The translations under genes and the position numbers were made by a program. From the NCBI GenBank assembly GCA_016234445.1, contig JACRBT010000002.1, positions 310,001-374,000 on the forward strand: DNA of 64,000 nt, given 5' to 3'. This DNA comes from Chloroflexota bacterium (GTDB lineage: Bacteria > Chloroflexota > Dehalococcoidia > Tepidiformales > Tepidiformaceae). Under the pieces are notes generated by a model. It saw only the letters and a list, made by a program, of their open reading frames with translations. It searched no databases and was not told where the DNA came from. Below, in pieces: positions 9,470 to 18,248 of this stretch. How positions within the stretch are numbered: the first letter of the stretch is position 1; each line of letters starts with the position of its first letter.

Positions 9470-11196
9470 TGCTGCTCCAGCGGCTCAAAGCGTACGCGGA
9501 CCAGCGTATGCAGCTGCCGCCGTGCCTGTACTCAGAGACCCCGATTGGCTACATCGTGGAAATCGACTCTGCCGGCCGGCCTCTGAGCCGGGTGCCGACG
9601 CCGACCATGGACCCCACGAATCCCGCCACGCGCCGCGGCGTACGGCGGTTCGCCCCGGACATCGTGAGGTCTTCCGGGGTCAAGGCCCTGCTCCTTGCCG
9701 ACCAGTCGGAGTACACCTTCGGCCTCGCGCGGGATCCCGGGAAGCAGTCACGAGTCGACGTATGCCACAGGGCTTACCGGGAGCTCCTGGATGACTGCGC
9801 CGCTGCCGCCCACGAGCCTGCGGTCGACGCGGTCCGCAACTTCTACGCGAACGGCGGGGTCGCAGCCCTGGATCTGCCGGACGACTTCGACCTGGCGGCG
9901 AAAGTAACGTTCCGCGTGCACTTTGGCGGAGATGCCGTGTTCCCCACCGACCTCCCGGCAGTGCAGCAGTTCTGGGCCGGTCGCAACGACCCTGAGGCCG
10001 CCGGAGCGGCAACGATGCAGTGCCTCGTCTGCGGTTCCGTGGGGCCTGTTCTCAGCCGGCTCCAGGGCAAGATCAAAGGAGTGCGGGGCGGCCAGACTTC
10101 GGGCACCTCCATCATTTCTGCCAACGCCGAGGCGTTCGAGTCGTTCGGACTCGAAGCATCGCTCATCGCCCCGACATGCGCGGGCTGTGGCGAGCGGTTC
10201 ACCAAGGCTGCCAACGAGCTGATCGCTTCGGACACCACGCATCTTCACCTTGGCAACGCAACCTTCATTTTCTGGACGGTTGCGGAGACGGGCTTCTCCC
10301 TCACGTCGTTCCTTACCGACCCGGATCCCGCTCAGGTCAAGGGGCTGTTGGACTCGGCGAGGAGCGGGAGCCCCGCATCAGCGGTACAGAGCACGGCGTT
10401 CTACGCTGCCGCCCTCTCCGGGAGCGGCGGGCGCACCGCCGTCCGCGACTGGGTGGACACCACCGTCGGCGAGGTCCAACGCCAGCTTGCCCGGTGGTTC
10501 GACCTCCAACGCATCGTGGAGTGGGACGGCAGCGAAGGTAGGCCACTGGGCCTTTACCAGCTCGCCCGGGCCACGGTCTTCAAGGCCGATGACATCCGCA
10601 GCGCAACGCCACGCGCGCTGCTTCACGCCGCGCTCACGGGCACACCCGTGCAGCCGGGGCTGCTCTATGAAGCGGTCCGGCGGAACCGGGCCGAGCAGAA
10701 GGTGACCCGCGAGCGAGCGGCGCTCATCAAACTCGTCCTGCTCTCGCGGGACACCACCCCCCACACGGAGGAGTACATGGTCGGTCTCGAACCTGAGCAC
10801 CCGGACACTGCCTACCACTGCGGGCGTTTGCTCGCTGTGCTCGAATCGGTGCAGCGGCGGGCTATGCCCAACCTGAACGCCACCATCGTCGACCGCTTCT
10901 TCGGTACCGCGTCATCGGCACCCGCGAGCGTCTTCGGCCGGCTGCTTCGTGGCTCTCAGCCGCACCTGTCGAAGCTCGAACGGGACCGGCGTGGGGCGTA
11001 CATCAACCTCCAGCGCGAGCTCGAGGACGTGACCCGACAGATTCCGGCGTTCCCAAAGACGCTCACGCTCGAACAGCAGGGCCTCTTCGCGCTCGGCTAC
11101 TACCACCAGCGCGCCCACCGTGGCCATCGCGCCGACGCCGACGCCGACACCACAACCGACAACGACACTCCCACGACCAACCAAGGAGCACTGTGA
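9469..11196 (+). CDS. cas8c: Cas8c (Csd1), large Cascade subunit
   Basis: The 575-aa protein starts MLLQRLKAYADQRMQLPPCLYSETPIGY, typical of the Csd1/Cas8c family that recognises the PAM and recruits Cas3. Two CxxC pairs (CLVCGS and CAGCGE, roughly residues 185-245) look like a zinc-binding insertion. The C-terminus ends in a low-complexity Asp/Thr tail (DADADTTTDNDT), which may be disordered. It overlaps cas5c and cas7c by one base each, so the three subunits are translationally linked. Confidence 0.94.
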   Translation: MLLQRLKAYADQRMQLPPCLYSETPIGYIVEIDSAGRPLSRVPTPTMDPTNPATRRGVRRFAPDIVRSSGVKALLLADQSEYTFGLARDPGKQSRVDVCHRAYRELLDDCAAAAHEPAVDAVRNFYANGGVAALDLPDDFDLAAKVTFRVHFGGDAVFPTDLPAVQQFWAGRNDPEAAGAATMQCLVCGSVGPVLSRLQGKIKGVRGGQTSGTSIISANAEAFESFGLEASLIAPTCAGCGERFTKAANELIASDTTHLHLGNATFIFWTVAETGFSLTSFLTDPDPAQVKGLLDSARSGSPASAVQSTAFYAAALSGSGGRTAVRDWVDTTVGEVQRQLARWFDLQRIVEWDGSEGRPLGLYQLARATVFKADDIRSATPRALLHAALTGTPVQPGLLYEAVRRNRAEQKVTRERAALIKLVLLSRDTTPHTEEYMVGLEPEHPDTAYHCGRLLAVLESVQRRAMPNLNATIVDRFFGTASSAPASVFGRLLRGSQPHLSKLERDRRGAYINLQRELEDVTRQIPAFPKTLTLEQQGLFALGYYHQRAHRGHRADADADTTTDNDTPTTNQGAL

Positions 11197-12080
11197 TGAC
11201 CAACCCCATCGTGAACGACCCCGCCCGCCGCCATGACTTCGTCCTCCTGTTCGACGTCACCGACGGGAACCCGAACGGCGACCCGGACGCCGGCAACCTC
11301 CCTCGCGTCGACCCGGAGACCATGCAGGGCCTCGTCACCGACGTTGCCATCAAGCGGAAGGTCCGCGACTACGTCGACCTTGCCCGGGGGAGCGAACAGC
11401 ACTTCAAGATCTATGTTCAGCACGAAGCCTTCCTCGCCGACAACCGCGCTCGCGTTTTCGCCGAGCGCTCCGGCGGGAAGAAGACGTCCCCTGCCGACGG
11501 GCGGGCCTGGATGTGCGACGAGTTCTTCGATGTCCGCATGTTCGGGGCTGTCATGTCGATGAAGGAGAACAACGCCGGCCAGGTCCGAGGGCCCGTGCAA
11601 ATCACCTTCGCGAGGTCGATCGACCCGATCATCCCCCTGGACCTCAGCATCGTCGGCCCCGCCCAGAATGCGAAGGAGGTCCGGAAGGATGCTGACGAGG
11701 GCGAACCGGCCACCTTCGGGACCATGGGCCGGAAGTCGCTCGTCCCGTACGCGCTCTATCGCGCCCACGGGTTCTTCAACCCGCACTTCGCAAAGCAGAC
11801 CGGCGTGAGCGAAGAGGATCTGACCCTCCTCTGGCGCGCGCTCCAGGACACCTGGGACACCGACCGGTCCGCCGCTCGCGGGCTGATGGCATGCAGGGGG
11901 CTCTACGTGTTCACCCACGACAGCAGCCTCGGGAACGCCCCCGCGCACAAGCTCTTCGAACTCATCCAGGCGCCGAAGAGTGCCGTTGACGCCCCGCGAG
12001 AGTTCGCCGACTACACCGTCACCCGGCCCGCCGACGGCGAGGTGCGGCCCGGCGTGACACTGACGACCCTGGCGGAGTGA
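11196..12080 (+). CDS. cas7: Cas7c (Csd2), crRNA backbone subunit
   Basis: The sequence HDFVLLFDVTDGNPNGDPDAGN is diagnostic for Csd2/Cas7c, the RAMP protein that coats the crRNA in multiple copies. AAGGAG lies seven bases before the ATG at 11196, which shares its A with the cas8c stop (TGATG); a GTG three bases earlier is the alternative. It is the last cas gene: the usual cas4-cas1-cas2 adaptation genes do not follow, and the repeat array begins 47 bases after the stop. Confidence 0.95.
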   Translation: MTNPIVNDPARRHDFVLLFDVTDGNPNGDPDAGNLPRVDPETMQGLVTDVAIKRKVRDYVDLARGSEQHFKIYVQHEAFLADNRARVFAERSGGKKTSPADGRAWMCDEFFDVRMFGAVMSMKENNAGQVRGPVQITFARSIDPIIPLDLSIVGPAQNAKEVRKDADEGEPATFGTMGRKSLVPYALYRAHGFFNPHFAKQTGVSEEDLTLLWRALQDTWDTDRSAARGLMACRGLYVFTHDSSLGNAPAHKLFELIQAPKSAVDAPREFADYTVTRPADGEVRPGVTLTTLAE

Positions 12081-12127
12081 TCTTTCGACCGGCAACGGCT
12101 CCCCACGGACGGGAGTGGCCAGCCTCC

Positions 12128-13155
12128 TCACACCCGCTCTTCGGGGTGGGTGAGGATTGAAACACACCGTGGCTATCGCCGCCCGTAGGCTCGTTTCGCC
12201 CTCGCACCCGCCCTTCGTTCGGGGTGGGTGAGGATTGAAACGACTACTGCATGGTTTCGGGGTGCCCGTGCCAGCTCGCACCCGCCCTTCGGGGTGGGTG
12301 AGGATTGAAACACGTCGCCGGTGGTGGTGGGCTCGGTCTCGGTGTACTTCTCGCACCCGCCCTTCGGGGTCGGTGAGGATTGAAACATGGCGGGCATCTG
12401 GCGGCCCTTCGCGAGCACCTCTCGCACCCGCCCCTCGGTGTGGGTGAGGATTGAAACATGGCGCACGTGAAGAGCGGCATGGCGCTGGGGCCTCGCCCCC
12501 GCCCTCCGGGGTGGGTGAGGATTGAAACTCTGAAGTTGCGAACCGGGCAGCGTAGCTTGTGCTCGCAACCCGCCCTTCGGGTGGGTGAGGATTGAAACTC
12601 TGTGACGGCCATCATGGACCTCCTATCGGTACTCGCACCCGCCCTTCGGGGTGGGTGAGGATTGAAACAACCTCGGCGAGGCTACGGGATGCTCAAGGCC
12701 TGCTCGCGCCGGCCCTTCGGGGTGGGTGAGGATTGAAACGCCGCCATCGGCACTCCGGAAGCGACCGGGATCACCTCGCACCCGCCCTTCGGGGTGCGTG
12801 AGGATTGAAACGCGCTTGACCGGGTGTTCCCGTCGAACGACTGGAGATCTCGCGCCCGCCCTTCGGGGTGGGTGAGGATTGAAACGCCATCGACTCCCAC
12901 GCCGCAATCTCCTCCGGCTCGCGCCCGCCCTTCGGGGTGGGTGAGGATTGAAACTTGTCGTCGCCGCCGGTGATCTTCTGGGCCGCCTCGCACCCGCCCT
13001 TCGCGGTGGGTGAGGATTGAAACAAGTCGCGGCCCGTCTCTAAAGGCGACGCTGCCGCCTCGCACCCGCCCTTCGGGGTGGGTGAGGATTGAAACCGCGC
13101 TCCGGCCTCCGAAGTACCGCCGCGCCGCCTCCAACTCGCACCCTTCGGGCGAGCT
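12128..13155 (+). CRISPR. type I-C CRISPR array, 14 repeats plus a truncated 15th
   Basis: Repeats of 36 nt start TCGCACCCGCCC, contain the stem-loop CCCGCCCTTCGGGGTGGG, and end GGGTGAGGATTGAAAC, the classic I-C 3' handle. Repeat starts are 12128, 12202, 12276, 12351, 12422, 12493, 12563, 12633, 12704, 12776, 12850, 12919, 12988 and 13060; a 20-nt remnant lies at 13136-13155. Spacers are 33-40 nt. Many repeats are damaged: repeat 2 carries an extra TTCG, repeat 7 has an indel pair, and repeats 1, 4, 5, 6, 9, 10 and 13 have substitutions. Orientation matches transcription from the cas side, which leaves only 47 bases for a leader outside cas7. Cas5c would process the transcript. Confidence 0.97.
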
Positions 13156-13245
13156 GTCGTCCCCACACGGGTGGGGGTGAGCCGTTGAGGATGCTCTCCT
13201 GGGCGTCGTCGTTCTCGTCGTCCCCACAGGCGTGGGGGTGAACCG
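13156..13245 (+). CRISPR. type I-E-like mini-array (2 repeats, 1 spacer)
   Basis: Two 29-nt repeats at 13156-13184 and 13217-13245 flank a 32-nt spacer (13185-13216), giving the exact 61-nt period of type I-E arrays. Each contains a CCCCAC/GTGGGG stem and ends GTGAGCCG or GTGAACCG, like the I-E GATGAACCG end. They differ from the preceding I-C repeats in length, stem and handle. No I-E cas gene is in the window. The expected third repeat is absent after the next 32 nt, so this may be the relic end of another array. Confidence 0.85.
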
Positions 13246-13337
13246 AAGAGTGGTCTGGCACAGACCTCGGCGCCGGGAACCATCTCGGGACAGCCGGCTC
13301 AGCGACTCGTCGAGCCCCGGGGCATCGCCCAGTGGCG

Positions 13338-14183
13338 CTACTCCCAAGCAGGCCTCGCGCTCGTGGGCTCGGAACCGTCCCATTCCACCTTCAACCTCGC
13401 GACCATCTCTGCCACTGAACAAACGCCTTTGACGCCAGACACCGAGTGTCCCGCGCTCCAACTGGTATCCCTGATCATGTTTGTGGTTAGTCCCTCTGGA
13501 CCGGTGGTTGCGATCACTCGGTCCAGGTCCGATTCGAGCAGCGCAGCCTTATACGCGGGCGCGGCGCGGCTTTCCGTGGTGGCGATGAAGGCGGTTCCCA
13601 TGAACGCGAGGTCGCAGCCGAGGATAATCGCCGCTCGCAACGAGACGCCGTCACTCACGCCCCCTGCCAGAACTACGGGTCCCTCGTAGAACTCGCGGAC
13701 CGCCCGGACGAACGCGAATGGGTTGACCCACCCGGTGTTCCCGCCCGCGCCTGCTGTGAGCAAGACCAGGCCATCGGCGCCAGCTCCGAGGCACTTGTGG
13801 ACGTGCCGCAAATTCGCAACATCGGCGAACACGCGCGTGCCCGAATCATGGAGGATCGGGATGATGTCACGGGGCGAGCCAACGCTGGCGATCACGAGAG
13901 GCACACGATGCTTGATGGCCATGCGCACATCACCTTCAAGTCGAGACTTCAGACGCATAACCAGGTTCAGCGCCATGGGAGCGGGGTGTAGTCCGGCGTC
14001 GCTCGCTCGCTGGCGGTCTAGCTGGATTCTCCGCAGCCAGGCGTCGAGCTCGTCGGAGGATGTTGCCTCATGCGCTGGAAAGGAACCGATGACGCCAGCT
14101 CGGCACGAGGCAGAGACAAGCTCTGGACCAGATACGCCGCTCATGGGCGCCACGATAACGGGGATGGAGAGCGAATTGATCAT
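13338..14183 (-). CDS. nitronate monooxygenase-like FMN protein
   Basis: The 281-aa protein starts SLSIPVIVAPMSGVSGPELVSASCRAG and has the FMN-phosphate loops AGAGGNTGW and VLAGGVSDG plus LGCDLAFMGTAFIAT, all characteristic of the nitronate monooxygenase (2-nitropropane dioxygenase) TIM-barrel family. It is shorter than the usual 320-360 aa. Close relatives include enoyl reductase-like members, so oxidation of nitronates is only one possibility. AAGGAG stands six bases before the ATG. It is the last of five minus-strand genes probably transcribed from the promoter near 18100. Confidence 0.85.
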   Translation of the reverse strand: MINSLSIPVIVAPMSGVSGPELVSASCRAGVIGSFPAHEATSSDELDAWLRRIQLDRQRASDAGLHPAPMALNLVMRLKSRLEGDVRMAIKHRVPLVIASVGSPRDIIPILHDSGTRVFADVANLRHVHKCLGAGADGLVLLTAGAGGNTGWVNPFAFVRAVREFYEGPVVLAGGVSDGVSLRAAIILGCDLAFMGTAFIATTESRAAPAYKAALLESDLDRVIATTGPEGLTTNMIRDTSWSAGHSVSGVKGVCSVAEMVARLKVEWDGSEPTSARPAWE

Positions 14184-14231
14184 TTCGACTCCTTAGTTTC
14201 CGCTACGCAGTCGTGCTGGCGCGGGAAGCTT

Positions 14232-15020
14232 TCACTCAGGGACTCGGTTCTGTTGGTCTTGCTTATAATCTTCGGTCAGCTGGCCAACTGTAACGACTCG
14301 CCCAGAATATCGTTCAGGAAACCTTGCCAACCAAACGATTGCGGCAGCAGCGACATCAGGACTATGCCATCCGCCTGCGACGTCAGGGCCATCGTCGGGA
14401 AGAACCAGAGCGATGCCTTCGGTTCGGATCAAGAGTTCGAGGCCGAAGCTAATGCAGTGAATCTTGTACTGCCGGACCTCGGCCGCCAGCCCCATCGTCA
14501 GTTTATCGAGGGCAGCCTTCGAGACCGAATAACTAACTCTCCCAGGGGCGACGGAGAGCGTACTGGCTGCCGATGACACGTTGATGACTGTCCCTCCTCC
14601 CGCGCCAATCATGTGAGGAGCAAACGCGCGGAACGTCAGGAGTGGTCCCCTCAGGTTAACGTCCATCACGAGGTCCCATCGCTTCTGAGAAAGGTCTAGC
14701 ACGTTCCCGGGGAACGAGATCCCTGCGTTGTTGACGAGGATATCGCAGCGGCCGAACGCCTCTATCGTGGTCTTGCGGAGCGACTCGACGTTGGCCTCGT
14801 CGCGGACATCGCACCTCACAGCGATGGCGCGGCCGCCGCGGGCGACGACATTCCGCGCGGTCTCCTCGTTCGTCCCCGGGATCTTCGCCGGTTCCGCATC
14901 CGTAGTGCGACCTGCGCAAACCACCGCCGCGCCTTCCTGACCCAGTGCCAGCGCGGCGGCCTTTCCGATTCCACGGCTGGCCCCCGTCACCACCGCTACC
15001 TTCCCGTCGAACAGAGCCAC
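14232..15020 (-). CDS. SDR family NAD(P)-dependent oxidoreductase
   Basis: The Rossmann motif TGASRGIGKAAAL, NNAGIS, the catalytic Ser in INVSSAAS and YSVSK (Tyr and Lys of the active site) define a classical short-chain dehydrogenase. From the GTG at 15020, preceded by AAGGAAGGA, it is 262 aa, close to the family norm. It likely interconverts a hydroxy and a keto group on a CoA-thioester or alcohol intermediate of the surrounding pathway. Substrate cannot be read from sequence. Confidence 0.88.
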   Translation of the reverse strand: MALFDGKVAVVTGASRGIGKAAALALGQEGAAVVCAGRTTDAEPAKIPGTNEETARNVVARGGRAIAVRCDVRDEANVESLRKTTIEAFGRCDILVNNAGISFPGNVLDLSQKRWDLVMDVNLRGPLLTFRAFAPHMIGAGGGTVINVSSAASTLSVAPGRVSYSVSKAALDKLTMGLAAEVRQYKIHCISFGLELLIRTEGIALVLPDDGPDVAGGWHSPDVAAAAIVWLARFPERYSGRVVTVGQLTEDYKQDQQNRVPE

Positions 15021-15087
15021 GTGTCCTTCCTTCTCCTGCCGCGATCGGTGTGACCGGAGTCCACTCACGGGTCCTGGAACCTTGCTC

Positions 15088-16140
15088 TTACCCCGGCTGC
15101 GTTGGCGCGGCGAGTCGGCTCGATCGCTGCTTGATCTCCGCGATCAGGCCGGCCGCGGCATCCGTATCGGCTGGCGACGACAGCGGCAGGGTGAGCGTGA
15201 CGCGATTCACGATGCCGCCCAGGCGCTCAACGATCGTCTTCCCAGCCTCCGCGTAGGTGCCGACGATCGCGAACTCGTCGAGCACCTCATCCGGAACGAG
15301 GCCCGGCATCTCCTGCCATCGATTCGAAATCGAGCACTCGTGCAACTTCGCAGCCAGGTCCTGCCATCCGTAGATTTCGAGGCTCCCGGCATAGGTCCTG
15401 GTCGATCCGTAGAACCCGACGCGGCGGCGAAGATCTTCCCGGACTCTTCGGACCTCCACCTCGTCCCGCCCGATACCGATCAGTGCGCCACCCGAAATGT
15501 CGATGTCATGCCACGAGCGTCCTGAGGCCATCAATCCCCGCTCGAGGTCCTTACGAATTACGTCCGTCAGGAAGCGGCGCGACACGAAGTGATGCAAACG
15601 CACGCCGTCGCAGAGTTCCGCGGCCATGCGGAGCATGAAAGGATTGACGGCTGCGACGGAAATGGGGATGGGGGGATATCCCAACGGCCTGGGTCGCAAC
15701 TCAGGGCTCATCAAGCTGAACGAATAGTGCTTGCCCGAGAAGTTCAGGGGCCCCCCGTGTTCCCAGCACTCGAATATCGCGCGCAAGGCGAGCACGTACT
15801 CCCGCATGCGCGGGACCGGCGGGACCCACTCCGTCGAGAACCGGCGCTGGACGTGCCCCTTGACCTGGCTCCCGAGTCCAAGTTCGAATCGCCCCTGCGA
15901 GTAGTCCTGGAGGTTCCAGCTCGCGATCGCCGTTGCCATCGGGCTGCGCGGGAACGCAACAACGATTCCCGTCGCGACGCTCGCCCGGCGGGTTGCCCGA
16001 GCCGCTAGCATCGCAGCCAACAGGGCATCGCTGTAGCCTTCAGCCGTTACCACAGCGTCAGCACCGGCTGCTTCGGCCGCCTCGGCCTGGGCCTCGATGG
16101 TTCTTAGGTCCCGCACATCGAGCATCAGCTCGACTTTCAT
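15088..16140 (-). CDS. LLM class flavin-dependent oxidoreductase
   Basis: The 350-aa protein (ATG at 16140 after GGGG) starts MKVELMLDVRDLRTIEAQAEAAEAAGADAVVTAEGYSDALLA and contains RASVATGIVVAFPRSPMATA and GRFELGLGSQVKGHV. These are the signatures of the luciferase-like monooxygenase superfamily, in the subgroup often binding F420. It may catalyse hydride transfer or oxygenation of the pathway substrate. It lies between the two SDR genes of the same operon. FMN versus F420 use is undecided. Confidence 0.87.
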   Translation of the reverse strand: MKVELMLDVRDLRTIEAQAEAAEAAGADAVVTAEGYSDALLAAMLAARATRRASVATGIVVAFPRSPMATAIASWNLQDYSQGRFELGLGSQVKGHVQRRFSTEWVPPVPRMREYVLALRAIFECWEHGGPLNFSGKHYSFSLMSPELRPRPLGYPPIPISVAAVNPFMLRMAAELCDGVRLHHFVSRRFLTDVIRKDLERGLMASGRSWHDIDISGGALIGIGRDEVEVRRVREDLRRRVGFYGSTRTYAGSLEIYGWQDLAAKLHECSISNRWQEMPGLVPDEVLDEFAIVGTYAEAGKTIVERLGGIVNRVTLTLPLSSPADTDAAAGLIAEIKQRSSRLAAPTQPG

Positions 16141-16246
16141 CTCTCGCACCCCTTCTCGCCCGGTCCCTGTAAGCGCGACCTGCGTGCGCGGTCGGCCGAA
16201 GGGCGACTCACTGAGGCTCTCCAACGTTCCCGGCGCCCGGTGGGAA

Positions 16247-17044
16247 CTAGAGTCCGAACGTGAAGCCTCCGTTCACGGGGTACGTTTGGCCCGTTACCCA
16301 GCTCGATGCGTCTGAAGCCAGGAAAAGGACCATGTTGGCGACATCAGTAGGTTCGCCGATCCTGCCCACCGGATACTGACGCAGGATCTTCTGCATGTTC
16401 CCTTCGCTCTCGAAGGCGGCTGCCGTGGTGGGTGTGCGCGTCGCGGCGATCGCCACGGAGTTGGCCCGGATGCCGAACCGCCCGTTGGTCCTCGCGACGG
16501 ATCTCGTGAAGCCCGCGGCGCCGGCCTTGGCAAAGGCGTAGACCTCGGAGTTCTGATCGCCGTAGCGGCCAGCATCCGAGATGATCGTGATGATGCTCCC
16601 CCGGCGGTTGGCGATCATCGATGGGAGCACGTGCCGGGTGCAGTTGAGGACGCCGTACATGTTCACGTTGAGCCACGGCTTCCAGCCCTCGGGGGTGCTG
16701 TCGACGAAATACGACCGCGTAACGTCCGGGTTAGGCCCCATGTTGCCGGCGTTGTTCACGAGCACATCGATGCTGCCGAACTCCTTCAGGCCGGCCTCGA
16801 CCATTTTCGCCACGCCGTCGAAGTCGCCGACGTCTCCCTGCGCGGCCAACGCCTTGCCGCCCAGTTCGCGGACTTCCTTGGCGACGGCCTCGGCGCGTTC
16901 GGCGTAGAAGTCATTCACAATGACACCGGCCGCGCCATAAGAGGCCATGTGGAGAGCGATCTGGCGCCCGACGCCCTGACCGGCGCCGCTTATCAGTGCC
17001 ACCTTGCCGTTGAGATCCAGGATGTTGCCCACACGGTCTGCCAT
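16247..17044 (-). CDS. SDR family oxidoreductase
   Basis: ISGAGQGVGRQIALHMASYGA, LVNNAGNMGPNPD and the active-site segment with Tyr and Lys (EVYAFAKAG) mark a 265-aa short-chain dehydrogenase, and the end VTGQTYPVNGGFTFGL is the usual SDR tail. GAGG lies six bases before the ATG. It is not closely similar to the other SDR of this operon, suggesting a different step. Position behind the crotonase gene fits a 3-hydroxyacyl-CoA dehydrogenase-like role, which is inference. Confidence 0.88.
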   Translation of the reverse strand: MADRVGNILDLNGKVALISGAGQGVGRQIALHMASYGAAGVIVNDFYAERAEAVAKEVRELGGKALAAQGDVGDFDGVAKMVEAGLKEFGSIDVLVNNAGNMGPNPDVTRSYFVDSTPEGWKPWLNVNMYGVLNCTRHVLPSMIANRRGSIITIISDAGRYGDQNSEVYAFAKAGAAGFTRSVARTNGRFGIRANSVAIAATRTPTTAAAFESEGNMQKILRQYPVGRIGEPTDVANMVLFLASDASSWVTGQTYPVNGGFTFGL

Positions 17045-17137
17045 TTCGTACCTCGCATGTGTTAGATGAGTCAGCGCGTTTCGTTCAGGCCTAGGTTCCG
17101 GCCACGCCAGGATCGCGTGCCCCCGAAGGAAAAGGAG

Positions 17138-17926
17138 CTACGCCTTCGAGAAGATGTTCTTGTACGTGCCGCTCTTGGCCATGGCGTGTTCCTGCGCAGC
17201 TTTGGCTTCCTCCGGCGAGGCCATCGTCAGAATCGTCCGACGCTCGAAGAGGAGCCCCGTCCCCAGTTCCATGTCCAGGGCACGCTGGACAAGCATCTTG
17301 CCGGTCCGCACGGAATGGGGTGCAAGGTCAGCGATCTCCCGGGCGAAGGCCTCTGCGACAGCCATGACCTGGGCACGCGGCGCGATGCCGGTGACCAGTC
17401 CCATCGCCAGCGCCTCCTGGGCGGTGTAGTGCCTGCCGGTGAGCACCATCTCCTTCGCCTTTGGCATCCCCACAATGCGAGGCAGGCGCTGCGTCCCACC
17501 GCCAGCGGGCAGGGCTCCAAAGAGGATCTCGGGAACACCGATCTTCGCCTCTTCGGCCATGAACCTGAAGTCGCAGGCCGACGCGATCTCGCAACCGCCA
17601 CCCATCGCCGCGCCGTTGATCACGGCGATGACCGGCTGCGGGATCTCTTCAAAGCGGGACATGAAGTCGCGGCCCATCGACCGGGGCCTGCGGTCGCCGA
17701 GCGCTGAGGCGTTCTCGCGAAGGTCGGCCCCCCCGCAGAAGTGGCGATCGCCGGCACCTGTCACCAGGACGATGCGAACGTCCTCGTCGACCTCGATCTC
17801 GTCCAGCGCTGAGTTGAAGTCAGCCATCAACTGGCGGCTCAGCGTGTTGGCGCGGTCGGGGCGGTTAATCGTGCAATAGGCAAAGCCATCGCGCTTTTCG
17901 AGAATCAGTGTTTCGAAGGTCGTCAT
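17138..17926 (-). CDS. enoyl-CoA hydratase (crotonase family)
   Basis: The 262-aa protein has CTINRPDRANTLS, the oxyanion-hole segment HFCGGADL, and both glutamates expected of hydratases (GGGCEIASA and IGVPEILFGALPAGGG). It should add water to a 2-enoyl-CoA. The ATG at 17926 has GGAG seven bases upstream. It is the first gene of a five-gene minus operon (crotonase, SDR, LLM, SDR, nitronate monooxygenase-like). A TGTCAA-N11-TTGAAA site (18117-18139) with a TAGCGT -10 box lies about 160 bases upstream of the start. Confidence 0.9.
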   Translation of the reverse strand: MTTFETLILEKRDGFAYCTINRPDRANTLSRQLMADFNSALDEIEVDEDVRIVLVTGAGDRHFCGGADLRENASALGDRRPRSMGRDFMSRFEEIPQPVIAVINGAAMGGGCEIASACDFRFMAEEAKIGVPEILFGALPAGGGTQRLPRIVGMPKAKEMVLTGRHYTAQEALAMGLVTGIAPRAQVMAVAEAFAREIADLAPHSVRTGKMLVQRALDMELGTGLLFERRTILTMASPEEAKAAQEHAMAKSGTYKNIFSKA

Positions 17927-18093
17927 CGTGCATCTCCAAACTGGTGGTCTGGCTGCTTGGTCATCTCTGGAGGAGATGCATGAAGCAGACCGCGCCCGCA
18001 CCCGTCTGCTGGACGAGGCAGGCCTTTGCGCCGGCCACCTGCCGCCCGACCGTCCGCGTGGCGTCGCGGGGCAAGTGCTTAGGTTGCCGGCGA

Positions 18094-18162
18094 ACGCTAG
18101 CAGGGTGTCGACAGTCTGTCAACAGCTGAAAGATTGAAACTTACATCCAGCGAGGGTAACAT
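18094..18162. promoter_or_regulatory. bidirectional promoter with shared 23-bp motif (site 1)
   Basis: TGTCAA at 18117-18122 and TTGAAA at 18134-18139 are 11 bp apart. Read on the minus strand, TTGACA is followed 17 bp later by TAGCGT (18099-18094), pointing to the crotonase operon. Read on the plus strand, TTGAAA is followed 17 bp later by TAACAT (18157-18162), pointing to the CoA-transferase at 18249. This is one of nine sites with the same layout in this region. Confidence 0.65.
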
Positions 18163-18248
18163 CCAGGCAGCGCGAGATATCTGCGACTCACCGGGGCGGC
18201 CAGCGCGATGACAGCGCCAGCTCGCCTCCATGGTCCTATGGGGGAGCG

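Noticed and set aside
13246-13337. Third type I-E-like repeat
   Set aside because: The sequence 32 nt after the second repeat has no CCCCAC stem or AACCG end.
12100-13461. Several long open frames across the repeat array on the minus strand
   Set aside because: Their translations are periodic products of the CRISPR repeats (recurring SPTPKGGCE-like blocks), not proteins.
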